Source of the DNA: Anomaloglossus baeobatrachus
Taxonomy: Eukaryota > Chordata > Amphibia > Anura > Aromobatidae
Length of the DNA stretch: 64,000 nucleotides
Assembly (NCBI RefSeq): GCF_048569485.1
Contig: NC_134353.1
Location: 423,808,743-423,872,742, forward strand
Direction of reading: 5' to 3'
The position numbers were made by a program, and so were the translations under genes. Below, piece after piece: positions 12,874 to 24,754 of this stretch; within the stretch, counting starts at the first letter, position 1, and each line of letters starts with the position of its first letter. The notes under the pieces are model-generated. The model was not told where the DNA came from and searched no databases. It worked only from the letters and a program-made list of their open reading frames with translations.

Positions 12874-14752
12874 CAGGGGTCTCAAACTCGGCTGGGTGTA
12901 TGGGCCGCACAGAGGAAAAAAAATAATTTGGGGGGCCACATTCTTTGCAGGACAAAGTGACATTTTTATTGGTACCATACATATTTTATTTTTTTTACAC
13001 ACCTTAGGATCACTGATTTTGAACATTTTGACTTGTTCATTATAGCAAATGTGCACATTCTTTGTTTAAATATAAACTTTTTTTTTTTTTACATTTTATT
13101 CCTTTCTTGTAACTAATAGTCGTACAATTAGTACTATATAGAAATTTTGACCAACATCTTTTAGTAATGTTCCCCATATTGTTATAACGTGCCCATCCTT
13201 GTCCCCTTGTAGTATTGTGCCCCATCCCACAGTAATGTGCTCATCCTTGTCCCCTTGTAGTATTGTACCCCATCCTGGTCCCAATCCCACAGTAATGTGC
13301 TCATCCTTGTCCCCATCCTAAAGTAATGTTCCCAATCCTTGTCCCCATTTTGTAGTAACGTGTTCATCATTGTCCCCATGTTATAGTAATGTGTTCATCC
13401 TTGTCCCCATCCTATAGTAATGTCCCCATTTTATAGTAATGTGTCCATCCTTGTCCCCCATCTTATAGTAATGTTCCCCATCCTTGTCCCCTTGTAGCAA
13501 TGTCCCCATCCTATAGTACTGTCCCCATTCTATAGTAATGTGCCCATCTTTTAGTAATGTGCCAACCTTGTCCCCACCCTATAGTAATGTCCCCAGCATT
13601 ATCCCTATTCTATAGTAATGTTTACCATCCTTGTCCCCTTGTAGTAATGTCCCTATCCTACAGTAATGTGCCCACCTTGTCCCCATCCTGTAGTAATGTC
13701 CCCATCCTATAGTACTGTGCCCATCCTAGTCCCCATCCTATAGTACTGTGCCCACCTTGTCCCCATCCTATAGTAATGTCCCCAGCCTTGTCCCCATTCT
13801 ATAGTCATGTGCCCATCCTAGTCTCTATCCTATAGTAATGTCCCCATACTATAGTAATAATGTCCCCATCCAATAGTATTGTGCCCATCCTTGTAATGTC
13901 CCCAGTCTTATCCCCATCTCATAGTAATGTGCGCACTTTGTCCCCATCCTGTAGTAATGGGTCAGCACTCAGCAGCTCCCCTCACCAGGCTTCCACAGAC
14001 GCTGGAGTGAAGCAGAGGGGAGTGGTCTGCGGCCCCAGATCCACAGTGATTGGAGAGATCGGTCATAAGGCCGGTCTCCCTAATCAGAGCTCGGGGCGAG
14101 TGAAACACAGGTCACCCAGCTCTGGCCAATGATCGGTGCTACAGCTGCACTGATCTTGGCTGGATTTCAATGTTTCAGCGATTTTCAATGGCTGAAACAT
14201 TAGTGGCTGTGATTGGCTGAGCGGCGTTCGTCAGCCAATCACAGCCTCCGTAGGTCCGGGGAGGACACACCACCCCTCCTGAGGTCCCCTCCTCCTCGAA
14301 TCTAATGCAGCGATCATAGCCACCGGGGCTGCGATTTCGCCATGACGTACTGGGTACGTTATGGGTCCTTAAGTACCAGGGAGCCATAACGTACCCAGTA
14401 CGTCATAGGTCGCTAAGGGGTTCACGTCCAACACACACACACACACACACCAGTCTTCTCACCTGTCCCGCGCTCCCTCCGCTGCCTTATCTCTGCTTCG
14501 TGCGGCCCCCAGGCCCGTGCCCCTGTCACTATCGCGGCAGGTGCAGTGTCACTGTCAGTGATTTATGTGAGATGATTGTATTGCCGGCGCGAGAGCGCAG
14601 CACCGACAACGCATTCATCTGACATAAAGTGCAGACAGTGGCTGCAGCCCCTGCACCTGCCGCGATAGTGAACAGGGGCACGGGCCTGGGGGCCGCACGA
14701 ACTACCCTGAGGGGCCGCATGCGGCCCGCGGGCCGCGTGTTTGAGACCCCTG
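12874..14752. mobile_element. hAT DNA transposon, non-autonomous, copy 1 (1.88 kb)
   Basis: Terminal inverted repeats CAGGGGTCTCAAAC and GTTTGAGACCCCTG are exact. They are flanked by the 8-bp duplication CGCTAGAG (12866-12873 and 14753-14760), with central TA as in Buster-type hAT targets. The inside has no transposase but holds a long degenerate tandem array (about 13140-13960) and a CA run (14430-14450). Copy 2 of the same family is at 60324-61587 in the opposite orientation. Confidence 0.88.
13140..13960. repeat. degenerate tandem array inside hAT copy 1
   Basis: Units of roughly 20-45 bases built from 'cccatccttgtcccc' and '(c/t)atagtaatgt' repeat with small variations for about 820 bases. 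A short version of the same unit in reverse complement ('actacaaggatgggca') occurs at about 61085-61200 in hAT copy 2. The array length therefore varies between family members. Confidence 0.85.
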
Positions 14753-14805
14753 CGCTAGAGGGTCACTTCAAAAATTTGGTGATGCCATTTGGTCTCCATG
14801 AAATG

Positions 14806-15366
14806 TAGAAAATCCAGCAACCGACCATCTTTAAAAATGTATATAAATTTTATTTAAAAATATTCCATAAAAATAAAATTATTTGGTAGCATAGAAAATT
14901 CAGAGAAAAAAGAGGGGGGACGGGAGGGTGGGGGGACAGAAACAAAAGCGTTTCGGATGCTATTCCTTATTCACTGTTTCTAAACTGAGTTCACAATATT
15001 AGTGTTGTTATGTCATATCTCCCTGATCATGTGTGGAGATTCCTCCAATCAGGTAATGGAGACACACGTTATAGAATATATGAAATCACCAGAAAAGCGA
15101 TATAGAAAATGCACGTATTTAAGACATAAAAAAAGGGGAGAGGGAATGGGAGGGAAAAAAGAAAGAAAAGAAAAGGGGTTGTTTTTTGTTTTTGTTTTTT
15201 TGTTTTTATAAAAACATACATCAACGATCTAAGACACAATGAAGTTACAGAGAACATTATACATTGTAATGAAACAGCAGATCTTGTTTTAAATTCAGAC
15301 CAAGCGGATTTCTAGTACATAAAATAAACATCCACTAATTCCGTTCTGAATTTTGTGGAATACATA
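14806..15366 (-). mobile_element. PLE untranslated/terminal fragment in reverse orientation
   Basis: The minus strand near 14948-14975 reads 'gaataaggaatagcatccgaaacgct', resembling the degenerate hammerhead-like core of PLE ends. It lies directly before the Tc1 insertion, beyond which PLE coding sequence resumes at 17019 in the plus orientation. Such a head-to-head arrangement recurs in other PLE copies of the window. A poly-T/A tract lies at about 15120-15210. Confidence 0.4.
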
Positions 15367-17016
15367 CAGTCATATGAAAAAGTTTGGGCACCCCTATTAA
15401 TGTTAACCTTTTTTTCTTTATAACAAATTGGGTTTTTACAACAGCTATTTCAGTTTCATATATCTAATAACTGATGGACTGAGTAATATTTCTGGATTGA
15501 AATGAGGTTTATTGTACTAACAGAAAATGTACAATCCGCATTTAAACAAAATTTGACTGGAGCAAAAGTATGGGTACCTCAACATAAAAGTGACATTAAT
15601 ATTTTGTAGATCCTCCTTTTGCAAAAATAACAGCCTCTAGTTGCTTCCTGTAGCTTTTAATGAGTTCCTGGATCTTGGATGAAGGTATATTTGACCATTC
15701 CTGTTTACAAAACAATTCCAGTTCAGTTAAGTTTGATGGTCGCTGAGCATGGACAGCACACTTTAAATCATCCCACAGATTTTCAATGATATTCAGGTCT
15801 GGGGACTGGGATGGCCATTCCAGAACATTGTAATTGTTCCTCTGCATGAATGCCTGAGTAGATTTGGAGCGGTGTTTTGGATCATTGTCTTGCTGAAATA
15901 TCCATCCCCTGTGTAACTTCAACTTCGTCACTGATTCTTGCACATTATTGTCAAAAATCTGCTGATACTGAGTTGAATCCATGCGACCCTCAACTTTAAC
16001 AAGATTCCCGGTGCCGGCATTGGCCACACAGCCACAAAGCATGATGGAACATTCACCAAATTTAACTGTGGGTAGCAAGTGCTTTTCTTGGAATGCCATG
16101 TTTTTTTGCCTCCATGCATAACGCTTTTTTGTATGACCAAACAACTCAATCTTTGTTTCATCAGTCCACAGGACCTTCTTCCAAAATGTAACTGGCTTGT
16201 CCAAATGTGCTTTTGCATACCTCAGGCGACTCTGTTTGTGGCGTGCTTGCAGAAACGGCTTCTTTCGCATCACTCTCCCATACAGCTTCTCCTAGTGCAA
16301 AGTGCGCTGTATTGTTGACCGATGCACATTGACACCATCTGCAGCAAGATGATGCTGCAGGTCTTTGGAGGTGGTCTGTGGATTGTCCTTGACTGTTCTC
16401 ACCATTCTTCTTCTTTGCCTTTCTGATAGTTTTCTTGGCTTGCCACTTCTGGGCTTAACAAGAACTGTACCTGTGTTCTTCCATTTCCTTACTATGTTCC
16501 TCACAGTGGAAACTGACAGTTTAAATCTCTGAGACAACTTTTTGTATCCTTCCCCTGAACAACTATGTTGAATAATCTTTGTTTTCAGATCATTTGAGAG
16601 TTGTTTTGAGGAGCCCATGATGCCACTCTTCATAGGAGATTCAAATAGGAGAACAACTTGCAAGTGGCCACCTTAAATACCTTTTCTCATGATTGGATAC
16701 ACCTGCCTATGAAGTTTAAAGCTCAATTAGGTTACAAAACCAATTTAGTGCTTTAGTAAGTCAGTAAAACATAGTTAGGAGGGTTCAAATCAACAAATTG
16801 ATAAGGGTACCCATACTTTTGCACCGGTCAAATTTTGTTTAAATGCGGATTGCACATTTTCTGTTAGTACAATAAACCTCATTTCAATCCAGAAATATTA
16901 TTCTGTCCATCAGTTATTAGATGTATGAAACTGAAATAGCTGTTGCAAAAACCCAATTTGTTATAAAGAAAAAAGGTTAACATTAATAGGGGTGCCCAAA
17001 CTTTTTCATATGACTG
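15367..17016 (-). mobile_element. Tc1-type DNA transposon, nearly intact (1650 bp)
   Basis: Long terminal inverted repeats of about 211 bases (15367-15577 and about 16805-17016) begin CAGTCATATGAAAAAG. They are flanked by TA on each side (15365-15366, 17017-17018), the target of Tc1/mariner elements. One transposase gene lies between them on the minus strand. Arms are very similar to each other, indicating a young copy. It is inserted in a PLE. Confidence 0.92.
15596..16618 (-). pseudogene. Tc1 transposase (DD34E), one in-frame stop
   Basis: The protein starts MGSSKQL at 16618, the usual start for this Tc1 group, and ends at 15596, about 340 codons, the normal family length. The N-terminal third is a paired-type helix-turn-helix DNA-binding region (about residues 1-110, including RKWKNTGTVLVKPRSGKPRK). 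The catalytic domain shows WTDETKIELFG (first Asp), QQDNDPKH (second Asp) and SPDLNIIENLW (Glu), with 34 residues between the last two. A single in-frame TAG (16292-16294) follows ...QRTLH, and the frame is the same on both sides. The enzyme would cut and paste the element at TA sites. The stop makes this copy probably inactive. Confidence 0.92.
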
Positions 17017-17018
17017 TA

Positions 17019-18825
17019 AATAACAACACCATGAACCTTCCATTTACCCATAAAGCCCCAAAAAATAATATTTATTATTTGGATGCTTCTCTCCATTTTA
17101 GTGAAGATAATTTCATTCAATTTTCCCCTTATCGCAAAGAACTGTCAGGCAATACCATTTTGTTGGCTACATATTGCCATAAAAAACAAGTTATTAAAAA
17201 CATCCCTCTGGGAGAGATGGTGCGAATATAAAGAAATTTCCAGTTAACCTTTTCCAAGGGAGATGGAATCCCTTGAATTCAGGCTAAGGCCTCCGTCACA
17301 CATCCGTGCCTCTGGTCCGTGTTTGCCATTTTTTGAACGCACCGGAGACACATGCTTACGTTGAATCATCAATTTTCATGTTAAAAGCCGCACGTCAGTA
17401 GTTTTGCACGGAGCGTGTGTACGTTCCGTGCATACGTGTGTCCGTTTAGAAAAAGTGCTGACATGTCTGTGTTGCTCCGGGATCACGTACTCATGGACCC
17501 ATTACATCCTATGGGTCCGTGTTGACACATACGTGATACGGATGATGTCCGTGTGCAATCCGTGCGGTCCGTGTCCGTGTGGCTCAAATCAAGTTTGTTA
17601 CAAATTTAAATACTTGCAGGTGGCCAAGGTACCCTACAAAGTCCAACATAAAAAAACTAAGGCCTGCATGGATAATGGCATGGTTGTAGTATACAGTATA
17701 TCCAAACACATTGGATATCCAAGTAAAAAGACCAACAGGTTAATTTATTGTGGATAATTATAAGAATGTGCTAATCAAATCCACCTATGTGTCATTATTC
17801 CCAACAAATAATCATTAACTTAATTTGATGAAGATGTGAAAAACGGCAAGATACGGAAAGCATACGGAACACACACTGACGTATTACACGCACAGAAAAA
17901 CGCACACACGTACACACGTAACACACACGTAATGCACACGGACACTACACGGAGAGGAAAAACGGACTACAAAAACGGAACACGGACTACAAAAACGGAC
18001 ATCGTCACACGTACGTTTTTTTCACGTGAGTGTGGCAGAGGCCTAAGAGAAAGAAGGTATCCAGACTGGATGATACATAGAGCAAAAAATAAAGTTAATG
18101 ATATGGATAGACATGATATTATAAAAGATAAATGTAAGATCAGTAATCATGATTCTAAATTACAATTTTTGCCATTTATCACAACCTATAGCCCTCAATT
18201 TGATCTCATAAAAAATTTGATAAAGAAAAACATACCCATCTTATATCAGGATACAAAACTTAAATCTATTTTATCGCAGGATATTAAATTAATCACTAAA
18301 AAATTTCCTACCCTGGGAGACCTTCTTTCTCCTAGCCTGTTCCGCACTGAGCATATTTCAAGTAGATTTGGCTTGATGTTACAGATTTATTTAATGCGGC
18401 CATTCTATTTGTATGTGTTGCAAGTATGCGGTATCATCAAACACTTTTTCCTCTGTAGTTACAACAAAACATTACTCAATTAAACATTCACATTAATTGT
18501 AACACAACTTTTGTTGTGTATACAATTATATGTAAAACATGTAACCTTCAGTACATAGGTTGTACCACCTGTTCACTAAAAACCCGCATATGGAGGCACT
18601 TATCTGATGCCCGAAACAGATTAGTCACAGAATGCTCTGCGATTTCTAGGCATTTTTCGCTGGTTCATCAAGGGGATGTAAGCTCCTGTATGGTTATGGG
18701 TATAGAAAAAGTTTTACCACCTGCACAAGGAGGGGACCATAAAAGAAAACTTTTGAACCATGAGGCTTGGTGGATATTTGTTTTATGTACTAGAAATCCG
18801 CTTGGTCTGAACACTTGGTCAAACA
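17019..18825 (+). mobile_element. Penelope-like retroelement, coding part (RT end and GIY-YIG endonuclease), broken
   Basis: The segments 17019-17284 and 18047-18822, separated by a Harbinger MITE, read as the C-terminal half of a PLE protein. The first part contains YYLDASLHF, PYRKELSGNTILLA and IKNIPLGEMVRI, typical of the region after the RT catalytic motif. The second has TTYSPQFDLIKNLIKK, PTLGDLLSPSLFRT and, at about 18510-18822, the GIY-YIG nuclease (VYTIICKTCNLQYIG) ending in HEAWWIFVLCTRNPLGLN. PLEs copy RNA into DNA using this RT and nuclease. The upstream RT core is replaced by the Tc1 insertion and the inverted fragment. Confidence 0.85.
17288..18043. mobile_element. Harbinger-type MITE (756 bp, TAA target duplication)
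   Basis: Inverted ends GGCCTCCGTCACAC (17288) and GTGTGGCAGAGGCC (ending 18043) are flanked by TAA at 17285-17287 and 18044-18046. Internal sequence is made of CACACGTA and CCGTGT words. It interrupts the PLE reading region and has no gene of its own. Confidence 0.85.
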
Positions 18826-19358
18826 ATGATGATGGCGTCTGTGTTCTGGTATAAGGAGGGCATGTTGCTAGTGGACTACCTTCAAAAGGGTTCCACCATC
18901 AATGCAAGGTATTACATTAAACTTTTAGACCAATTTAAGGCAACTCTGAATGCCAAAATGCGCGGCAAGCTGTCCAAAGGAATCTTGTTCCTGCAAGACA
19001 ATGCCTCCACTCACACTGCACAAGCGACCACGGCAAAACTGGCAGAGCTGGGCTTCCAGCTGGTTGACCAGCCACCTTATTCACCAGATCTAGCTCCCTT
19101 CGACTATCATTTGTTTTCAAACCTGAAGAAACACCGCAAGGGTACCAAATTTCACACCATTTCTGATGCCATTGCTGCTATTAATGCCTGGTTTGAGGCA
19201 CAACCGAAATCCTTCTTTTTGCTAGGCTTACAGAACTTTGAATACCAATGTAAGAAGTGTGTTGACATCAGTGAAGAGTATGTGGAATAAATGTAAAGTT
19301 TCATCATTCTATCTCATTTCTTTCTGGGTAAGGCCAAAGACTTATCAGCAGCCCCTCG
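18826..19358 (+). pseudogene. mariner transposase, C-terminal half only
   Basis: The frame 18826-19290 begins MMMASVFWYKEG and continues through GILFLQDNASTH and YSPDLAPFDYHLF to the stop after DISEEYVE. The Asp of QDN and the Asp of PFDYH are 34 residues apart, the mariner D34D signature. The first catalytic Asp and the DNA-binding half are absent. The 3' end (...cagcagcccctcg, then TA at 19359-19360) looks like a mariner terminal repeat. The 5' side abuts the end of the PLE coding region, so the copy is truncated. Confidence 0.85.
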
Positions 19359-19475
19359 TATGCCCAGGATGACGAGCAAGGAGGCCGGTTGGCAGCGGCT
19401 TCTCCCTGCTCTGCTGTTATATACTGACAGGTGTCTCCCATGTTGTACATTCTGCACAATGACCTGCTGAATCCT

Positions 19476-19733
19476 GAAGGTGTGTAATATACGCTATTAG
19501 TATTTCACTTGCCGATTTGAGTGGTCGTCATGTGATCACTCACAATCGATTTGCAATGTGTGGTCATCTGCTGAATGACGTCTCCTCCCGCTTCTCCCAT
19601 TGTTATAATTTTCAGTTGAGATAAAAAAGAGGAGACAGCAGATGACCACACATTGCAAATTGCATGTGAGCGATCACATAATGACCCTCGAACCTGCACG
19701 TGAAATGCTAACAGCGCAGATTACACACCTTTA
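19476..19733. repeat. foldback MITE (about 258 bp), unclassified
   Basis: The left arm starts aaggtgtgtaatatacgc and contains tatttcac. The right arm contains gtgaaatgct and ends gcagattacacacctt. A second inner inverted pair surrounds 'tgcaatgtgtggtcatctgctg' and 'cagcagatgaccacacattgca'. The target duplication is not clear. Confidence 0.65.
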
Positions 19734-20877
19734 GGTTATGGTATGTCAATATTCAGAATTACAAACATGAAATTACACTAATATAACAGACACATACACA
19801 TTACACACTATACATGACAAGGATCCGGAATACTAGTGGTTATCGCTAAGATACAGGTCCCTAGACAGTGTTTGAAACAGTAAGAGCTCCATTTAATTAT
19901 GTCCTGGGTCTTCCAGTTAACAAGAGGGTTGTGTAATGTAAACCAAGGGAAGCCTAAAACAATTTGTGCTGGAAGGTATTTAAGTACATAGCATGTAATT
20001 TGCTCCAAATGCAGTACCCCTATGTGGAGTTCCAACCCCTGTACACACTCCCTAAAGACCCATTGGGAGAGAGGTGATGAGTCAATGGCAAGAATCTAGA
20101 CAAGACTAGATAACGTTTAAAAACATTTTCACTGGACATAAAGGTTATACTAATATCAAACCAGAGTGGTAAACAGAGGCGGAGTCGGAGACATGGTAAT
20201 TAATCCCATTCCCAGTGGGATAATAGGCTTGGCCAACAAAAAAGAAGGGCCAATAACCTAGATAAGGATATGAGAACTAAACACAGTATCCAGGTAACCA
20301 ATTTGTCAAAACATTCTTTGATAGAAACACAAACTGATTTCCTTAGTAAAGGCCTTACGTTCTCACCTACTAATACCTTTAATCATTTCTCTGCAGTGAA
20401 GGACATCTTTTCCCGAAAACTGGTCCTCAAAAAATGACATCTACAACGGTCAGGGGGAATCCGGATAGTGAGACTGAGCAGAGGTTGATTCAAGCTCTGG
20501 AGGAACTACTTGAGGATCAGTCCCCTCAGCCTCAAGGTGGTTTACCTAAGGCAATTTTTCTCAAATCGATAACCTTCCCCCCTTGTCACTGTGCCCGGTG
20601 GTGGAGATCTTTACTAAATTAGTAACAGATGATTTTAAAAGGATCTCCACCTGCCGTGCTAACGACAACTTGTCTAACTCACACAGGAAAGCACTTTGTG
20701 AATTACAGGCAATGAATGGTGTCTTCAAGGCGGCTGACAAGGGGGGTAATGTTTTCATTTGGACAATTGATAAGTATGAGAAAGAGGCCCATCGCCAATT
20801 GAAAGATAAGAACACATATGAGAGATTAGAGTCCTGCCCTATTACATCTTTCTCTGCTCAGTTGTATCTAATATTAA

Positions 20878-20953
20878 AGGGAACCTGTCAGGTGCATTAT
20901 GCACCCAGAACTGCTCGTGGTTCTGGGTGCATATTGCACCTGACAGGTTCCCT
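20878..20953. mobile_element. small piggyBac-type foldback MITE (76 bp, TTAA flanks)
   Basis: AGGGAACCTGTCAGGTGC at 20878 is matched by its reverse complement ending CCCT at 20953, with TTAA on each side (20874-20877, 20954-20957). The whole unit is one hairpin. TTAA targeting is the piggyBac hallmark. It shares ends with the 974-bp foldback at 43465-44438. Confidence 0.85.
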
Positions 20954-22308
20954 TTAAGCAAAGCCCTTGAGCAAGGGATTATTACAAAAAAAATATTTGA
21001 TGGATTATAGACTAGATTCCCAAAAGTACTGACATTTTATCTTCTACCCAAAGGTCCATAAGGATCCCATCAACCCACCCGGACAACCAACTGTCTTAGG
21101 GATAGAAGGCCTGTGCAATTCAGTTTGCAGGTTTATAGGTTACTATCGGAAACACCTTGTGGAGAGCTTCCCGTCATACCTCCGAGATACCACCGAGGTA
21201 TTAAATAGGGTAGATGTGATCTCTATGGACCATAACACCTTGTTAGTAGTGGCTGATTGGAGTCACTCTACACTTGAATTCGGCATGCGGTTGGGCTGAG
21301 GGCAGTCCGTTTTTTCCTGAAGTGAAGCAACTGGGACGGACGTGTGTGTGAGCTGGTTATTGAGCTCCTAGAATATATACTCACCCACAATTTCTTTGTA
21401 TTCAAAGATAAATTCTACAGACAGAAGTGGGCTTACTGTGATGGGTGTGGCTTATTCGCCTGCGTATGCAAATCTTTTTCTCAGTTTTTGGGAGAGGGAT
21501 TTGTTTGGCAGGGGCGCTCAGGCCGTATCCCAAGAGCAAATGTGGCTGAGGTATATTGATGATCTCTTACTTATTTAGCAGGGCACGGCTGTGCAACTGG
21601 GGGAGCTCATGAACCAGCTCAAACAAAATAATTATAACATCAAACTTACAGTTTTAGCACCAGTGTTGTGGACTTCTTAGATATAAAAATTAGTGTAGAT
21701 AGAACTTGCATGCTACAAACAGATTTATTTCGTAAAAAAAACTTCTGTAAATTCTATTTTGCATGCGACATTTGCACACACGGGTCCTACTGTCCGTGCC
21801 ATCCATTAGGTTTATTGAGACCGCTAACGATAAATGGGACATGATGAAAAACATTTTTAGGAAGCACATGCCTGTTTTACAATCTGACGTTATTTTGAGC
21901 TAGCATCTACCGGAGGTACCACTGATGACTGCAAGGCGGTGTAGGAATCTTAAGGACTTCCTGGTTAGGAGTCATTATGTACCACCTTGAATAACTAATT
22001 TGTTTGGTTCTAGGGGTCCTCCCATAGGCTGTTTCCTATGCGGCCACTGTCTGTCATGCACCAATATCTCTCACTGCTCTGATTTACATACCAGTGATGG
22101 GCTGCAACGTTTTGAAATCAAAGAACATATCTCATGTAATACTTCTAATGTCATCTATTTTTTATATCTAGCTATCAAAAAATATACATAGGCCTTACAT
22201 CCAGAGAGCTAAGAATTAGGGTTAGAGAGCATGAGAGGGATATTGGCGCGGCAAAGACAGCAGATGATACGATAACACAGAACTTAAAACTATCTTGCGT
22301 CACGGTAA

Positions 22309-22682
22309 GGCTATGTGCCCACGTTGCGTTGTGTCCCTGCAGAAATTTCTGCAGCGATTTGAACAGCACGTGTGCGCTTCAAATCGCTGCAGAAACACTG
22401 CGTAATGAATGCAGTGAAAAAGCCGATTTCATGTGCTCTGGATGCAGCCCCCACCATAGACAGAGCGGGACCTGCATCCAAAGAGCCCGGAATAAGTGAC
22501 ATGTTGCTTTTTGGAACGCAGCAATTTGGCAGCATGCAAATCGCTGCGTCCTAAAATGCAACATGCGCATGGATTATGCACAATCTTCATAGATTGTGCA
22601 GGGGACGCACGACGCATGCAGTTACGCTGCAGTGCAATACACAGCGTAACTGCATGCAAATACGCAACTTGGGCACACAGCC
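22309..22682. mobile_element. Harbinger-type MITE (374 bp, TAA target duplication)
   Basis: Inverted ends GGCTATGTGCCCACGTTGCG and CGCAACTTGGGCACACAGCC are flanked by TAA at 22306-22308 and 22683-22685. The inside is also partly self-complementary. It splits the GIY-YIG part of the PLE at 20115-23905. Confidence 0.85.
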
Positions 22683-23516
22683 TAAGATCTACCACAGAAG
22701 TAACCCCAAATGTTTCATGATATGAGGCATCAACATTATACACTGTGGTATAAGGGGTTGTAATGTTAAACGCCTATTAGTGAAACAGGAGACTAAGTAG
22801 ATCAGTACCCTGGTCACAGTGACCCCAAAAGATTTAAATGAGTCACATAGCTTTGCTTCATTTCTATAAATATAAATCTTGGAATTGTTTCCCATTTTAG
22901 TTTTTTAAGGATAAGTGTTTATTGTGTTTCTTGTGATTGTAATACTTGCTCTTATTTTTAAGCAGTTTTTATATTTAACCTGTATGGGACCATGAATACT
23001 GCTTCGGTTCAGGACTCTGCCTTAGAAACATGAAATGTGGACATCACTATTATTTTTTATGTATTTACATATTTACTACTTGTCCTTTTTAGATATGGAT
23101 TACATTATAGTATTTTGCTGTAGGGGCAGTATATATTGTGCACTGTCATGTTAAAATATTTATATGTCTGTGTTCTGATAGTTGGAAAATGTCTTGGGGC
23201 TGATAGCTGCTCTTTTACAGTTTGTATGGCTTAAGCTTGTGGTTTAATTGCCGTGCACCTACGCTTTGCTTAATTGGCGCCTGTCGTGTCATCCTTGGCA
23301 TCCTTGGGGCAACACCTGTTGCCCTAGGTTACCCGGGGACGCAGAGTGCTTACAGCTCTTTCGGATGGCCGGGCGAGGGGCATGTGTGGTGCTGATTAGC
23401 TGACGCTCATGCGCCGCTCCGCAACTACCATTGGCTGAAACTGGGATGCAGGTCCTGGCATGTAAACCAATGCGGTCACATGACTGCATATTTAAGGTCC
23501 TGCAGAGTTCATTTAG

Positions 23517-23577
23517 TGACCTCTCCCTGAAGAAGTGGGGGACATCACAAGCGAAACACACGTCGTAGTGAGGCCTT
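23517..23577 (+). ncRNA. hammerhead-ribozyme-like motif in PLE 3' region
   Basis: CTGAAGA (23526-23532) and GCGAAAC (23551-23557) lie in hammerhead order, with CCTCTCC before and GTGAGG after able to form part of stem I. Stem II is poorly matched, so this is probably a decayed copy. Hammerheads are established parts of PLEs. Confidence 0.4.
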
Positions 23578-24754
23578 GGTAGTCAGTGTGTAGGGGTACC
23601 ATCCACATGGGTAAGTTTAGAGCCTAATTTACTCTTCAACCCTTTCTTCACTGGGTGATATTTGATCATTATTTATTAGAGAGTGTAATAAACCTCTTAC
23701 CTCTGTGGACCCTTTACTCTTCACTGATACCACTAGGACTGGGAGCACTAGCTGGAAACACTTCAAGTTTGTCTTTTAATGAACCTTTTTGATTATATTG
23801 ATTCATGTAATTTTTGAATATTTGTATGTGATTATTGGTCAATAAAAGTTTTTGCAGTTGATATTGAGCCAAAACTCCTTTTGTGTCTAGTTCTTATTAT
23901 GAAAGGACTAGATAACTTGTACACCAATAACCCGGCATGGCAAGCAAACTATTCGTCGATTATGTTGGCCCCAGAACCACTATCTAGAAAAACCTTAATA
24001 GGAACATCCTGGCCCCTTCATTTAACCCTGGCATTTAATAAACCCTGAGACACCATGGTAGAGGAAATACATAGACCCAGGTTGGAATCCTCCAACCCAC
24101 CTGAACCAAAAGGTTTTTTCGACTGCTGTATTCCCTTGGGCAGAAACCAACATAGTGACACATTTTCCCACAGCAAAAACAAGCTCCTACCCTTTTAGCT
24201 GAGGAAAAGCCTATCCTCACATGGGACATCCCCCTACGCTGCAAAGACGTAAGTGAGGCCTCCTAAGGTAAAGACGATACCGATACCCCCTGCCAGAGTT
24301 TCCTGGTATTATGAGATCTTTGCCTGAAATGGCAATCAATCCAGATTGCTAGAAACATGGCATACTCAAGGAACGGAGGAGTTTCATATATGACCAACAC
24401 CTCTTTGATCCTCTTGGATACATTGTGAAAAAAAATGGCTTGTAAGCACAGTGTCGTTTCACGGAGTATCTACGGACCAGCGCCGGAATTCAGCGCATAA
24501 GCCCTCTACAGGCCAAATCCCCTGTTGCAGTGAATGGATCTTTGACTCGGCTAAAGATGTTTTATCTGGATCATCATAAATGAGACAACGTGCCGAGAAA
24601 AATCTATCCACCATAAGCAAATGAGGAGAGTCAGAGGGCAGGGAAAAGACCGACTCAAAAGTGAAACAGTAATACCCACTCGCCATTCCTCACCCCCAGA
24701 GGAGTGGGGACGTAAACAAAAATACCACTTACATGCCTCCCTGATTATATATAA

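Larger units (their letters stand above)
12806..14805 (+). pseudogene. Ty3/gypsy reverse transcriptase scrap, split by a hAT element
   Basis: The plus strand at 12806-12873 and again at 14761-14805 resembles consecutive parts of the Ty3/gypsy reverse-transcriptase core around NLIR and VMPFGL. They are separated by the hAT element 12874-14752 and its target duplication. It probably belongs with the LTR at 9186-12128. It is a short, broken fossil. Confidence 0.6.
20115..23905 (+). mobile_element. Penelope-like retroelement, 3.8 kb, with 11-bp target duplication
   Basis: The insertion is bounded by GACTAGATAAC at 20104-20114 and 23906-23916. Inside, in plus orientation, are a PLE reverse transcriptase (about 20290-21750, with AADKGGNVFIW and the catalytic LRYIDDLLLI near 21549-21578), the linker (about 21650-22000), and a GIY-YIG nuclease region (about 22000-22880) split by a Harbinger MITE. 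About 1 kb of untranslated sequence with a hammerhead-like motif (about 23517-23577) follows. The reading frame is broken in several places. The target was an older gypsy element. Confidence 0.85.
19800..24751 (-). mobile_element. Ty3/gypsy fossil (gag and protease region), split by a PLE
   Basis: Two minus-strand blocks flank the PLE at 20115-23905. About 23917-24751 is gag-like and ends in a CCHC zinc knuckle near 24190 (CFCCGKMCHYVGFC). About 19810-20100 resembles the protease-to-RT segment (LGFPWFTLHNPLVNW). The order is right for one minus-strand element. It is a broken, rather old fossil; LTRs were not found. Confidence 0.65.
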
